A DNA stretch of 9,570 nt from Verrucomicrobia bacterium UBA1200 (GCA_002309765.1 DBXY01000067.1:59260-68829); one strand, 5' to 3'. Positions 1 through 7,323 are shown, counted from the first letter of the stretch. Notes: generated by a model not told the origin, from the sequence alone. A program made the numbers and translations.

Positions 1-1
1 G

Positions 2-451
2 GGCGGAAGCCGCCGCCAGGACTCGGTCCGGGCGGGACTGGCCGCCGTTGACGCCGACACGCGCACCGTGGTCATCCACGACGGCGCGCGCCCGTTTGTC
101 ACCCCGGAACTGATCGCCGCCGTGCTCAAAGCCTGCAAGCGCAACTGCGCGTCCGCCGCCGCCGCCCCGATTTGGGACACCGTGAAAAGCGTCGGCCGGG
201 CCAACATGGTGGAGCGCACCGAAGACCGTACCAAACTCTGGACCGCGCAAACCCCGCAGGCGTTTCCGCTTTCCATGCTGATCCGGGCCTACAAAGAGGT
301 CGAAGCGCGCAAACTGGTGGTCACCGACGACACCAGCGCCGTGGAGATGATCGGTGAGCAGGTCAAATTGGTAGAGTGGTTGCGCCCAAACATAAAAATC
401 ACCACCCCGGAGGATCTGCCCGTGGCGGCGGCCCTCATCAGTCTGGTGTAA
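2..451 (+). CDS. ispD: 2-C-methyl-D-erythritol 4-phosphate cytidylyltransferase, 3' part (5' end outside window)
   Basis: IspD joins CTP and 2-C-methyl-D-erythritol 4-phosphate to give CDP-ME, the third step of the MEP isoprenoid pathway, in the cytoplasm. The frame is open from base 2 and gives 149 residues; about 75-80 N-terminal residues with the CTP-binding glycine-rich start lie outside the window. Visible family motifs in order are GGxxRQDSVRAGL, VIHDGARPFV, WDTVK (its Asp matches the E. coli substrate-binding Asp), RTKLWTAQTPQAF, VTDDTSAVE and NIKITTPEDL (its Lys matches a conserved E. coli active-site Lys). The C-terminus is of normal length and ends at TAA 449-451. A downstream ATG at 68 lies inside the conserved core and is not a plausible start. 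A metallophosphoesterase gene follows after 36 nt. IspD identity is clear; the product cannot be judged complete from this window. Confidence 0.95.
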   Translation, partial: GGSRRQDSVRAGLAAVDADTRTVVIHDGARPFVTPELIAAVLKACKRNCASAAAAPIWDTVKSVGRANMVERTEDRTKLWTAQTPQAFPLSMLIRAYKEVEARKLVVTDDTSAVEMIGEQVKLVEWLRPNIKITTPEDLPVAAALISLV

Positions 452-471
452 CCCGTTGCGGAAGCCGCGCC

Positions 472-479
472 GGAAAGGA
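472..479 (+). promoter_or_regulatory. Strong ribosome binding site of the metallophosphoesterase gene
   Basis: GGAAAGGA lies 8 nt before the ATG at 488 and fixes that start. It is part of a 13-base string, CCGGAAAGGATTC (470-482), that recurs exactly before rdgB at 6708-6720. Confidence 0.7.
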
Positions 480-487
480 TTCGGAGC

Positions 488-1216
488 ATGGACCGAAAAT
501 TTGCCGTCTTGGGAGACATCCACGCCAATATTGACGCCTTGGAAGCGGTGATCGAAGATGCCCGGAACCAAGGCGTAACCGATTTCATTTCCATCGGTGA
601 TGTGGTGGGGTACAACTCCGCACCCTCGGAGTGCATCAAGCGCATCCGGGAGCTCGGCTGCGTCACCGTGCGCGGCAACCATGACCATTACTGCTCGTAC
701 GACGAAAGTCTGGACGACTTCCAGCCGCTCGCCGCCAGCGTTATCGACTGGACCCGACGCCAGCTCTCGGTGGACGACCGGAAATGGCTCCACGACCTGC
801 CCTACTTCCGGCTCCACTGCGGTCTGACTTTGGTACACGCCACTTTGGACATGCCCGAGCACTGGGGGTACGTTTTCGATCTACTGGCCGCCGAATCGAA
901 CTTCAGCTACCAGAACACCCCGATCTGTTTCCACGGCCACACCCACGTGCCGATGATCTACCGCCGGTCGCACGGCATCATGCGCGTCGAGCCGTGCAAG
1001 ATCAAGGCCGGGTTTGGCGAAAAGCTGTTCGTAAACGTCGGCAGCGTAGGCCAGCCCCGCGACGGCGATTCGCGCGCCGCGTACGTCGTGTACACCGCGA
1101 AAACCCGCGAAATCGAGTTCTTCCGGGTGCCGTACGACATCGAAACCGCAATGGACCGAAACCGCCGGGCCGGGTTGCCAGAACGGCTGGCCACCAGACT
1201 GGCACAAGGACGCTAA
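488..1216 (+). CDS. Calcineurin-like metallophosphoesterase
   Basis: This 242-residue protein is a soluble metal-dependent phosphoesterase of the calcineurin-like superfamily, close to the small YfcE/MJ0936-type phosphodiesterases. All metal-binding motifs are present: GDIHAN (D10, H12), GDVVGY (D38), GNHD (N64, H65, D66), a lone His in LVHATL (H117) and GHTH (H151, H153). A C-terminal VNVGSVGQPRDGD block (about 182-194) is typical of this subgroup. There is no signal peptide or membrane segment, so it is probably cytoplasmic. The start is supported by GGAAAGGA 8 nt upstream and by the motif position near residue 10. It lies 36 nt after ispD and 24 nt before waaA, so co-transcription is likely. 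The substrate cannot be told from sequence; cyclic nucleotides, dinucleotide polyphosphates and phosphoproteins are all handled by relatives. Superfamily is certain, specific function unknown. Confidence 0.93.
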   Translation: MDRKFAVLGDIHANIDALEAVIEDARNQGVTDFISIGDVVGYNSAPSECIKRIRELGCVTVRGNHDHYCSYDESLDDFQPLAASVIDWTRRQLSVDDRKWLHDLPYFRLHCGLTLVHATLDMPEHWGYVFDLLAAESNFSYQNTPICFHGHTHVPMIYRRSHGIMRVEPCKIKAGFGEKLFVNVGSVGQPRDGDSRAAYVVYTAKTREIEFFRVPYDIETAMDRNRRAGLPERLATRLAQGR

Positions 1217-1240
1217 CTGCCGCAAACCGAATAACAACCT

Positions 1241-4200
1241 ATGCGCTGGTGGTTCTACAATCTTTTTTTCACCATCGGGTACCTGCTGATGCTGCCGAGT
1301 TTCCTGCTCCGGATGCGGCGGCGCGGCGGTTACCGCAACCGTTTCGGCGACCGGCTCGGCCACTACCCGCTCGACATCCGTAACGCTTTCCGCGCCCTAA
1401 ACGGCAACGCGGTGTGGATTCACGCAGTGAGCGTCGGCGAGGTTTACGTTGCGGGGCAGATGATGCGGGCGCTCCGCCAGGAGTGTCCCGGCATCCGCTT
1501 CGTGCTCTCCACCACCTCATCCACCGGTTGGACCGAGGCCCAGCGCCAGGTCTCAAGCAACGACGTGCTGATCTACCATCCCGTTGATTTCCTGCCCTGC
1601 GTCAAACGGGCGTTGCAGGCAATCCGCCCCCGCGCGCTGATCCTCACCGAATCGGAAATTTGGCCGAACCTGATCCGGTCCTGCCAACAGCGGCAAATCC
1701 CGGTGTACCTCATCAACGCCCGGATTTCCGACCGCTCCGCCCCGCGCTACGCAGCGCTGCGGTTCTGGTTCAAGCCCGTGCTGCGCTGCTTCCAAACCAT
1801 CTTCGCGCAGTCCCAGCTGGATGCCGACCGGCTAATCGACGCCGGAGCCGACCCGGATTCCATCCAGATCACCGGCAGCTTTAAGTTCGACGTCGCCAAC
1901 CGCAACCCCGAAACCGAGGCGGCGGTACGCGGTTTTCTGGAACGGCACGGATTCCTCACCCCCGGCTCAACGCTGCTGCTCGGCGGGTCGACCTGGCCCG
2001 GGGAAGACTCCATACTCATCGCGGCGTACCGTAGGCTGGCGGCCAAACACCCCGGATTGCGGCTGGCCATTGCCCCGCGCCACTTTGAGAAGGCCGACGC
2101 CGTGGAGGCGAACATTCTGGCGGCGAAACTGCCGTGCCTTCGTAAAAGCCGGATGAACGGCGAAACCGCGAGCCCGACCAACGACGGCGCGGAACCTCCG
2201 GTACTGCTGGCCGACACCACGGGCGAACTGATGGGGTTGTACTCCTGCGCGGATATCGCGTTCGTGGGCAAATCGCTCTGCGAGCACGGCGGGCAGAACA
2301 TGATCGAACCCTGCCTTTACGGCGTGCCCACGCTGATCGGGCCGAACACCGAAAACTTCCGTCCGGTGATGTCCGACCTGTTGGCTTCCGATGCCATCAT
2401 CCAGGTGCCGGACGCCGAGACGCTGGAACGTGAGCTGGACCGACTGTTGGGCGATCCCCAGGCCCGTAAGGGACTCGGCGACCGCGCATCCGCCGCCGTC
2501 GAACGCCGCCGGGGCTGCGCCGCCCGGTGCGCGTCCCAGCTTGCCGCCTCGTTGCGCCGCAAACCCGACCGGTTGTCCGCCCCGGACAACGACGGCGCGT
2601 TCCGCGGCTGGTGGACATTCTGGGCGTTTGCCGCCAATATCTTTCTGGGAGCGTTCTGCTCCACTTGGCTGCGGGTGTTTGACGGGTTGGCGGGCCGGAC
2701 CGTTATCAACTCCCTGACCGGCGCGGCGCTAATGGCGGCGGCTTTCATTCTGGGGGTTACGATTTTCGAGTGGCTGTTCGGCCAGCTCCGCCGCCCCTCG
2801 CGATTCCTGCCCATCCCGCTAACCCTCGCCGCCGTAACCGCCCTAATCGCGCTTTGCCGCATCGACCGGCTGGCATACCTTTGGCAACGGCTGCTGGTGG
2901 ATGGCACCCGCACCTCGTTTACCGTGGTGGCGTTGAATTTCAACACCGCGCTGGCACTGTTTACCGCCCCGGCGTTCATCGCCGGCTGTATCGCGGTGAT
3001 GACCGAAAACTCTTGCCTTTCCGGAACCAGGTTGCGCCGGAGAGGCTCGGCGACCTTCTTCCTGCTTACCGGACTGTTGCCGCTGTGGCTGGGTTGGTTG
3101 GCCGGCGGGGCGCATCTATTGCCGCTGTTCGGAATCGACCGGCTGTCCCGCCTGTTCGTCGCCGCGTTCGCGGTGTTGGCCGCCGCTTCGGCCCTCACCG
3201 CCAGAGCCCGCCACGGGAATCTGCGGGCAAGGCATTGGATAGTCATGGCGCTGTGCGCGGTTTCGGGCGCGGTGATGTGCCGTATCGCGTTCACCCGCGA
3301 AGTCCGTCACCCCTCGCCGTGCGACGGCGCCACCTGCCGGTTGATTTATCGCGACACCGGATTCGCCAAGGGTAAGCCGGAAACCGAACTGTGCACCGCC
3401 CACCACACCATGGACACCTTCACCGACCCGGACTACGGGTTCGTGTTCACCATCGACGGGCGGCCGATGATTTTCGGAAACCGCTACCACACCGCCCGCA
3501 CCCTCAGCGCCTATCTGCCGCTGGTGTTCCGTCCCGACGCCAAAACCGCCGCCTTCATCGGCAACGACGCCGGGCTGTATCTGCCGTTCTTCCACCGCGC
3601 CGGGGTTGAGAAGCTGGCCGTAGCGAAGGCCGACCACCGGTGTCTGGCGTTAACCATGGCCGCCGACGCCCGCGCCACCAACACCGATCCCGTGCCGTCA
3701 AAACTTCCCAGTCCGGACCAACTGGCTTGGTCGTTCGACATCGTATATCTCGCCCCCGAACCGCCGTGGATGCGCGGCACGGCAAAAGACTACACCGCGG
3801 CGGCTTTCCAGTCCGCCGCCGAAATGCTAAACACCAACGGCGTGGTGGCGTTGCATTTGGACACCCGCGCCCTCTCCACCCACCGCTTCGCCGCCATAGC
3901 CCGCGAGTTTGGGTCGGCTTTCGAGTCTTCACTCTACTGGTGCATGGGACAGTACGACTGGGTGTTTCTGGGCGGGCTTCAAAAACCGTCCGGCGAAGAC
4001 GAGGGCAATTATCGCGGCGGGTTGACCGCTTCGGCCGAGGCCGCGTTTGAACTGTTCGACCGCAAGGCCGTCACCCGCGATCTGGCCCGCGCCGGGATCC
4101 AGTCGCTGCCCGAGTTTTTCGCTTCCTTCGTTTGCGACGGTATCTCCTTGGGACGTTGGCTCGACCGGAATTCCGTGGAAACCGCCTGGCGCAGCACCTT

Positions 4201-5092
4201 GAAACTGCCCCAGCGCATCCTCGGCGACTGCGACGATCTCTTCCAACCCTCGCTGGTGGAGGAGTGCCGCCAAAGCAGCACCTACTGGCTGGACCGCGAC
4301 GGCATGGACGAGTCGGTGTTTCTTGCGGTATGCAAACGCACCCACGAGTATATGCGGACCCGGTCGCTTTCGGTACTGGCGCTGGCGGAAATGAAGAAGA
4401 TGGAAGAGCAGGATCCGGGGCCGGAAAAAGACGGCAAGAAAGCCGACGGGAAAAACGAGGGCGAAATACGGACAATGCGGCGGACCGGTCAGTTCGACGC
4501 CCTGTCGGTGGCGGCGGATGTCCACCGCATCAATCCTCGGGACATCTTTATCGTTCGGTTCATCGGTTCGCTGGAACTGGAGGCGCGGCGGAGGTTGGGG
4601 CTGAGCGATTTCCAAGGCGCGATCCAGTGTTATGACAACCTGCTGAAAATCGACGACAACATGGCATTGGCCCACTACGGCAAGGGCTACTGCGAACGCG
4701 CCCTGCAACATTACGAGAACGCGGAAAACTCCTTTGTGCGAGCCGTTAACGCCCAGCCCAATCAGCCTGAATATCGGCTGGAACTGGCCCAAATCGAAGC
4801 ACTACAGGGCAAACACGCGGCAGCCGATGTCCAGTACGAGGAAATCCTCCGGATTGAACCCGACAACCCCGAAGCGCTTTACCGGTTCGCGGTCAACCTG
4901 TCCAGCCGTTCCCGCGCCAAAAAGGATTTCCCGCGCGCCATAAAACTGGCCGAAAAGGCTTGTGAAATCACCCGCTGGAAAATGCCGGAGTACGCTTTCG
5001 GGCTGGCCGACCTTTATATGGACGCCGGACGGGTGACCGAAGGCATGGGGCTTCGGCGCAAGCTTAAGGAAGAAGGACTCTCAAGGCAATAG
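1241..5092 (+). CDS. waaA: Fusion protein: 3-deoxy-D-manno-octulosonic acid (Kdo) transferase + membrane domain + spermidine-synthase-like domain + TPR repeats
   Basis: This unbroken ORF of 1283 residues starts with a complete WaaA (KdtA), which moves Kdo from CMP-Kdo to lipid A precursors at the cytoplasmic face of the inner membrane. Residues 3-25 are the membrane anchor. Family motifs follow: RFGDRLG (34-40), HAVSVGE with the likely catalytic Glu67, TESEIWPNL (136-144), LINARISDRS (157-166), GSFKFD (212-217), GGSTWPGED (248-256), APRHFE (278-283), and DTTGEL through HGGQNMIEP (325-357). E. coli WaaA is about 425 residues, so the domain is full length by about 440. Residues 457-684 hold about seven hydrophobic segments. 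Residues 700-915 resemble the SAM-fold domain of membrane-fused spermidine synthases, with the loop degenerate (IGNDAG, 773-778) and the catalytic Asp region replaced by LAPEPPW. A helical region, a charged linker (1052-1078) and about five TPRs (1106-1283) complete it. No Shine-Dalgarno is obvious. WaaA assignment is secure; the function of the rest is unknown. Confidence 0.92.
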   Translation: MRWWFYNLFFTIGYLLMLPSFLLRMRRRGGYRNRFGDRLGHYPLDIRNAFRALNGNAVWIHAVSVGEVYVAGQMMRALRQECPGIRFVLSTTSSTGWTEAQRQVSSNDVLIYHPVDFLPCVKRALQAIRPRALILTESEIWPNLIRSCQQRQIPVYLINARISDRSAPRYAALRFWFKPVLRCFQTIFAQSQLDADRLIDAGADPDSIQITGSFKFDVANRNPETEAAVRGFLERHGFLTPGSTLLLGGSTWPGEDSILIAAYRRLAAKHPGLRLAIAPRHFEKADAVEANILAAKLPCLRKSRMNGETASPTNDGAEPPVLLADTTGELMGLYSCADIAFVGKSLCEHGGQNMIEPCLYGVPTLIGPNTENFRPVMSDLLASDAIIQVPDAETLERELDRLLGDPQARKGLGDRASAAVERRRGCAARCASQLAASLRRKPDRLSAPDNDGAFRGWWTFWAFAANIFLGAFCSTWLRVFDGLAGRTVINSLTGAALMAAAFILGVTIFEWLFGQLRRPSRFLPIPLTLAAVTALIALCRIDRLAYLWQRLLVDGTRTSFTVVALNFNTALALFTAPAFIAGCIAVMTENSCLSGTRLRRRGSATFFLLTGLLPLWLGWLAGGAHLLPLFGIDRLSRLFVAAFAVLAAASALTARARHGNLRARHWIVMALCAVSGAVMCRIAFTREVRHPSPCDGATCRLIYRDTGFAKGKPETELCTAHHTMDTFTDPDYGFVFTIDGRPMIFGNRYHTARTLSAYLPLVFRPDAKTAAFIGNDAGLYLPFFHRAGVEKLAVAKADHRCLALTMAADARATNTDPVPSKLPSPDQLAWSFDIVYLAPEPPWMRGTAKDYTAAAFQSAAEMLNTNGVVALHLDTRALSTHRFAAIAREFGSAFESSLYWCMGQYDWVFLGGLQKPSGEDEGNYRGGLTASAEAAFELFDRKAVTRDLARAGIQSLPEFFASFVCDGISLGRWLDRNSVETAWRSTLKLPQRILGDCDDLFQPSLVEECRQSSTYWLDRDGMDESVFLAVCKRTHEYMRTRSLSVLALAEMKKMEEQDPGPEKDGKKADGKNEGEIRTMRRTGQFDALSVAADVHRINPRDIFIVRFIGSLELEARRRLGLSDFQGAIQCYDNLLKIDDNMALAHYGKGYCERALQHYENAENSFVRAVNAQPNQPEYRLELAQIEALQGKHAAADVQYEEILRIEPDNPEALYRFAVNLSSRSRAKKDFPRAIKLAEKACEITRWKMPEYAFGLADLYMDAGRVTEGMGLRRKLKEEGLSRQ
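2609..3292 (+). other. Membrane domain inside the waaA fusion (residues 457-684)
   Basis: I see about seven hydrophobic stretches, near residues 457-476, 493-514, 522-540, 566-587, 604-622, 636-654 and 665-684. The first two, with STWLRVF followed by a G-rich second helix, resemble the opening of the membrane part of MFS-like/spermidine synthase fusions (pattern LxxEVxWxRxL then a second helix with FLxGxxxG). Segment count is by eye, and an odd or even number decides on which side of the membrane the C-terminal domains lie. Confidence 0.7.
3338..3988 (+). other. Spermidine-synthase-like (degenerate SAM-fold) domain inside the waaA fusion
   Basis: Residues 700-916 follow the order of the polyamine synthase fold: a beta-rich start with TIDGRPMIFGNRYH (737-750), the Y-x-x-LPLVFRP helix, a nucleotide loop AAFIGNDAG (770-778), then DIVYLAPEPPW (833-843), a GTAKDYTAAAF helix and NGVVALHLDT (866-875). 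True spermidine synthases have GGGDG, an acidic residue ending strand 2 and a DxxD catalytic pair. Here these are GNDAG, AKADHR and APEP, so aminopropyl transfer is doubtful. A regulatory or substrate-binding role is an inference. Confidence 0.6.
4547..5089 (+). other. TPR array at the C-terminus of the waaA fusion
   Basis: About five 34-residue helical pairs are visible, beginning near residues 1106, 1140, 1175, 1209 and 1250. Typical TPR positions are filled, for example AIQCYDNLLKIDDN, AENSFVRAVNAQPN and ADVQYEEILRIEPDNPEAL. TPRs bind partner proteins; the partner is unknown. A hydrophilic Lys/Glu/Asp-rich linker (about 1052-1078) precedes them. Confidence 0.85.
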
Positions 5093-5100
5093 GTCTTACC

Positions 5101-6123
5101 ATGGAAACGCGCCCTTCTGAACAACTTAACCAACGGAACGCCTCTTTCGACAACCGGTTGCGGCCCACAAAATTTTCCGATTTCGTGGGGCAGCAGAAAA
5201 TCCGCGACCGGCTCATGCTGGCGGTGGAGGCGGCGCTTCAGCGCAAAGAGGCGCTTGACCACGTGCTGCTCTTCGGCCCGCCCGGTCTGGGCAAAACCAC
5301 GCTGGCGTTCATCCTCGGCGAGGCGATGGGGGTGCATGTGAAGACCACCTCCGGACCGGTGATTGACAAACCCGGCGACTTGGCGGGTTTGCTCACCTCG
5401 CTTGATCCCGGCGACATTGTGTTTATCGACGAAATCCACCGGATGCAGCGGACCGTTGAAGAGTACCTCTACTCCGCGATGGAGGATTTCGTGATCGACA
5501 TTATGATCGACCAGGGTCCCAACGCCCGCTCGGTGCGGCTGGAGTTGCCGCGCTTTACGCTCGTAGGGGCCACCACCCGGAGCGGATTGATCTCCTCCCC
5601 GCTCCGTTCGCGTTTCGGGTTGATCAACCGCCTCGACTACTACTCCACCGCCGACCTTGCCGCCATCGTCACCAACTCCGCCGCCAAGCTCGAAGTCGGC
5701 ATTGATGAAGGCGGAGCAACGGAAATCGCTTCCCGCGCCCGCGGCACCCCGCGTATCGCCAACAACCTGCTCCGGCGGGTGCGCGACTACGCCCAAGTCC
5801 GCGCCGGCAACCACATTTCACGGGAAGTCGCCGACCAGGCGCTGTCGCTGCTGGAGATCGACCCCCGCGGGCTGGACGAAATGGACATCCGCATTCTCGA
5901 CACCATCATCCAGAAATTCAACGGCGGGCCGGTGGGACTGAATACGCTTGCCGTTTCGGTTAGCGAGGAGCCCGACACGCTGGAAGAGGTGTACGAACCG
6001 TTCCTGATTCAGGAAGGTTATCTGGAAAGGACCCCGAAGGGCCGCGTCGCGACCCCGCTGTGCTACCGGCGTTTTGGTCTTGAACCGCTAAAACAGCAAG
6101 ACCAGCAGATGACTTTCTTATGA
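5101..6123 (+). CDS. ruvB: Holliday junction branch migration ATPase RuvB
   Basis: RuvB forms hexameric AAA+ rings that, with RuvA, drive branch migration of Holliday junctions during recombinational repair. The 340-residue length is normal. Visible elements are the N-terminal RPTKFSDFVGQ, Walker A GPPGLGKTT (59-67), Walker B DEIH (110-113), sensor 1 GATTR (156-160), arginine finger R171 in PLRSRFG, sensor 2 GTPR (215-218), GPVGL (276-280) and a winged-helix C-terminus with GYLERTPKGR (306-315). The ATG at 5101 lies 8 nt after the waaA stop, with an AGG at 5091-5093 overlapping that stop. The stop shares ATGA (6120-6123) with the next gene, indicating translational coupling. The protein ends in QQMTFL, discussed as a finding. 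ruvA and ruvC are not in this window. Identification is certain. Confidence 0.98.
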   Translation: METRPSEQLNQRNASFDNRLRPTKFSDFVGQQKIRDRLMLAVEAALQRKEALDHVLLFGPPGLGKTTLAFILGEAMGVHVKTTSGPVIDKPGDLAGLLTSLDPGDIVFIDEIHRMQRTVEEYLYSAMEDFVIDIMIDQGPNARSVRLELPRFTLVGATTRSGLISSPLRSRFGLINRLDYYSTADLAAIVTNSAAKLEVGIDEGGATEIASRARGTPRIANNLLRRVRDYAQVRAGNHISREVADQALSLLEIDPRGLDEMDIRILDTIIQKFNGGPVGLNTLAVSVSEEPDTLEEVYEPFLIQEGYLERTPKGRVATPLCYRRFGLEPLKQQDQQMTFL

Positions 6124-6707
6124 ACCTCTCCACGCCGGTAAGGGAACTGTCGCTTTGCGCAATGGATTTTGAGACCACCGGCGCGGTGCCGGGTTTCCCG
6201 GTGGAACCTTGGCAGGTCGGTATGGTCGCCATAACCAACGGGCGGGTCGTACCAGAAAGCGCCTTCGAATCGTGGCTCCGGGTCGCGCCCGACCGTCCGT
6301 TCAACCGCCGCGCTCCCGGCCGCCACGCGCAGATCCGCGATACGCTGGCCCAATCGCCCACCATGGCCGAACTTTGGCCAGAGCTGGAGCCGAGATGCGT
6401 CGGGGTGCCGATCGTCGCCCACAATATCGGCACCGAGCGTACCATGCTCACCAAATCCGCGCCGCTGCACCAATTCGGGCCGTGGGTCGACACCTTGGCG
6501 CTTATCCGGCGCGTTTGTCCCGGATTGCACAGCAAAGCCCTGAATGACGTTGTCACCGCCTTGAATCTCCAGTCCCGGTTGAACGAGCTTTGTCCCCGCG
6601 CCCCGCACGACGCGCTTTACGACGCATTCGCGTGCGCGGTGCTGTTGGAATGGCTGCTCTCCCAACCCGGCTGGGAACAGCTTCCGCTGCGCGCCGTCAT
6701 TGCATAA
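6120..6707 (+). CDS. DnaQ-like 3'-5' exonuclease (DEDDh family)
   Basis: This 195-residue protein has the single-domain DEDDh exonuclease fold of the RNase T/DnaQ superfamily, which removes nucleotides from 3' ends of DNA or RNA with two metal ions. Motif Exo I is DFETTG (D16, E18), Exo II is AHNIGTERTML (100-110) and Exo III is HDALYDA (H163, D168). The Exo II Asp expected five residues after His101 is Glu106. A segment PFNRRAPGRHAQIR (60-73) and a GPWVDTLALIRR block (120-131) lie between motifs. The ATG overlaps the ruvB stop as ATGA, so the two are probably translated as a pair, and rdgB follows after 16 nt. The context fits DNA repair or nucleotide-pool housekeeping, but RNA processing is equally possible. 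The family is clear; the substrate is not. Confidence 0.88.
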   Translation: MNLSTPVRELSLCAMDFETTGAVPGFPVEPWQVGMVAITNGRVVPESAFESWLRVAPDRPFNRRAPGRHAQIRDTLAQSPTMAELWPELEPRCVGVPIVAHNIGTERTMLTKSAPLHQFGPWVDTLALIRRVCPGLHSKALNDVVTALNLQSRLNELCPRAPHDALYDAFACAVLLEWLLSQPGWEQLPLRAVIA

Positions 6708-6709
6708 CC

Positions 6710-6717
6710 GGAAAGGA
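6710..6717 (+). promoter_or_regulatory. Ribosome binding site deciding the rdgB start
   Basis: GGAAAGGA lies 6 nt before the ATG at 6724. It rules out a TTG at 6700 in the same frame, which would put this site inside the gene and overlap the exonuclease stop. The surrounding 13 bases (6708-6720) are identical to 470-482. Confidence 0.75.
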
Positions 6718-6723
6718 TTCCCC

Positions 6724-7323
6724 ATGAAACTTTTAATCGCTACCCACAACCAGCACAAAGTCACCGAAATCCGCCAGATTTTCCAGTCGCCGGGTCTGGA
6801 ACTGATCAGCGCAGCCGACGTGCCGGGGTTACCGCAGGACATCGACGAGGATGCCGACACTTTCGAAGGCAACGCGCTCAAAAAAGCCCGCACGTTGTGC
6901 CAGACCTCCGGGTTGTGGACGCTTGCCGACGACTCCGGGCTGGAGGTGGCTGCGCTTAACAACGCCCCCGGAGTCCATTCCGCCCGCTATGCCGGCCCGG
7001 AGTGCGTAAGCGCCGAAAACAACCGGAAACTGCTCCGGGAACTGGACGGGGTGTCCGACCGTTCCGCGCGTTTCCGCTGCGCGATCGCGCTCTGCGCTCC
7101 CGACGGACGGGAGTGGACGGTGGACGGCAGCTGCGCCGGTCGTGTTATCGACGCCCCGCGCGGCGCGGAGGGTTTCGGTTACGACCCGCTCTTCGTGCCG
7201 GACGGTTACGACAAAACCTTCGCCGAACTCGGCCCGGATACCAAGAACCGGATCTCGCACCGCGCCAACGCGCTCAAACGCGCCGAGGACGAATGGTTAA
7301 AACTGCTGGGGTTGGACAAATGA
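6724..7323 (+). CDS. rdgB: Non-canonical purine NTP pyrophosphatase (RdgB/HAM1 family)
   Basis: RdgB hydrolyses dITP, ITP and XTP to their monophosphates and pyrophosphate, keeping deaminated purines out of DNA and RNA; it is a cytoplasmic homodimer. The 199-residue length is typical. Family motifs are ATHNQHKVTEI (6-16), TFEGNALKKA (46-55), LADDSGLEV (67-75, with the catalytic-site Asp pair 69-70), GVHSARYAG (83-91), a central RFRCAIAL (117-124), EGFGYDPLFVPDG (149-161), FAEL (167-170) and KNRISHRANALK (174-185). The start at 6724 has a strong ribosome binding site and gives the usual MKxLIATHN opening. The stop overlaps the ubiE/menG start as ATGA (7320-7323). The gene sits after an exonuclease and ruvB, consistent with a genome-maintenance block. 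Confidence 0.97.
   Translation: MKLLIATHNQHKVTEIRQIFQSPGLELISAADVPGLPQDIDEDADTFEGNALKKARTLCQTSGLWTLADDSGLEVAALNNAPGVHSARYAGPECVSAENNRKLLRELDGVSDRSARFRCAIALCAPDGREWTVDGSCAGRVIDAPRGAEGFGYDPLFVPDGYDKTFAELGPDTKNRISHRANALKRAEDEWLKLLGLDK

Noticed and set aside
2317..3294. Long open frame on the minus strand opposite the waaA fusion (325 codons)
   Set aside because: It is antisense to a clearly coding + strand region, is rich in Arg/Ser/Ala as expected for a GC-rich shadow frame, and shows no recognisable domain.
3929..4792. Minus-strand open frame of 287 codons opposite the C-terminal part of the fusion
   Set aside because: It shows no motif or ribosome binding site and mirrors the helical and TPR coding sequence.
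5014..5814. Minus-strand open frame of 266 codons opposite ruvB
   Set aside because: It is fully antisense to the highly conserved RuvB core, and its sequence is low-complexity Gly/Val/Asp.
6700..6723. Upstream TTG start extending rdgB by eight residues
   Set aside because: It would overlap the exonuclease stop and put the strong GGAAAGGA site inside the gene; family members begin at MKLLIATHN.
7002..7319. Upstream extension of the ubiE frame into rdgB
   Set aside because: The extension is Arg-rich shadow of rdgB with no UbiE similarity; the ATGA overlap at 7320 is the natural start.
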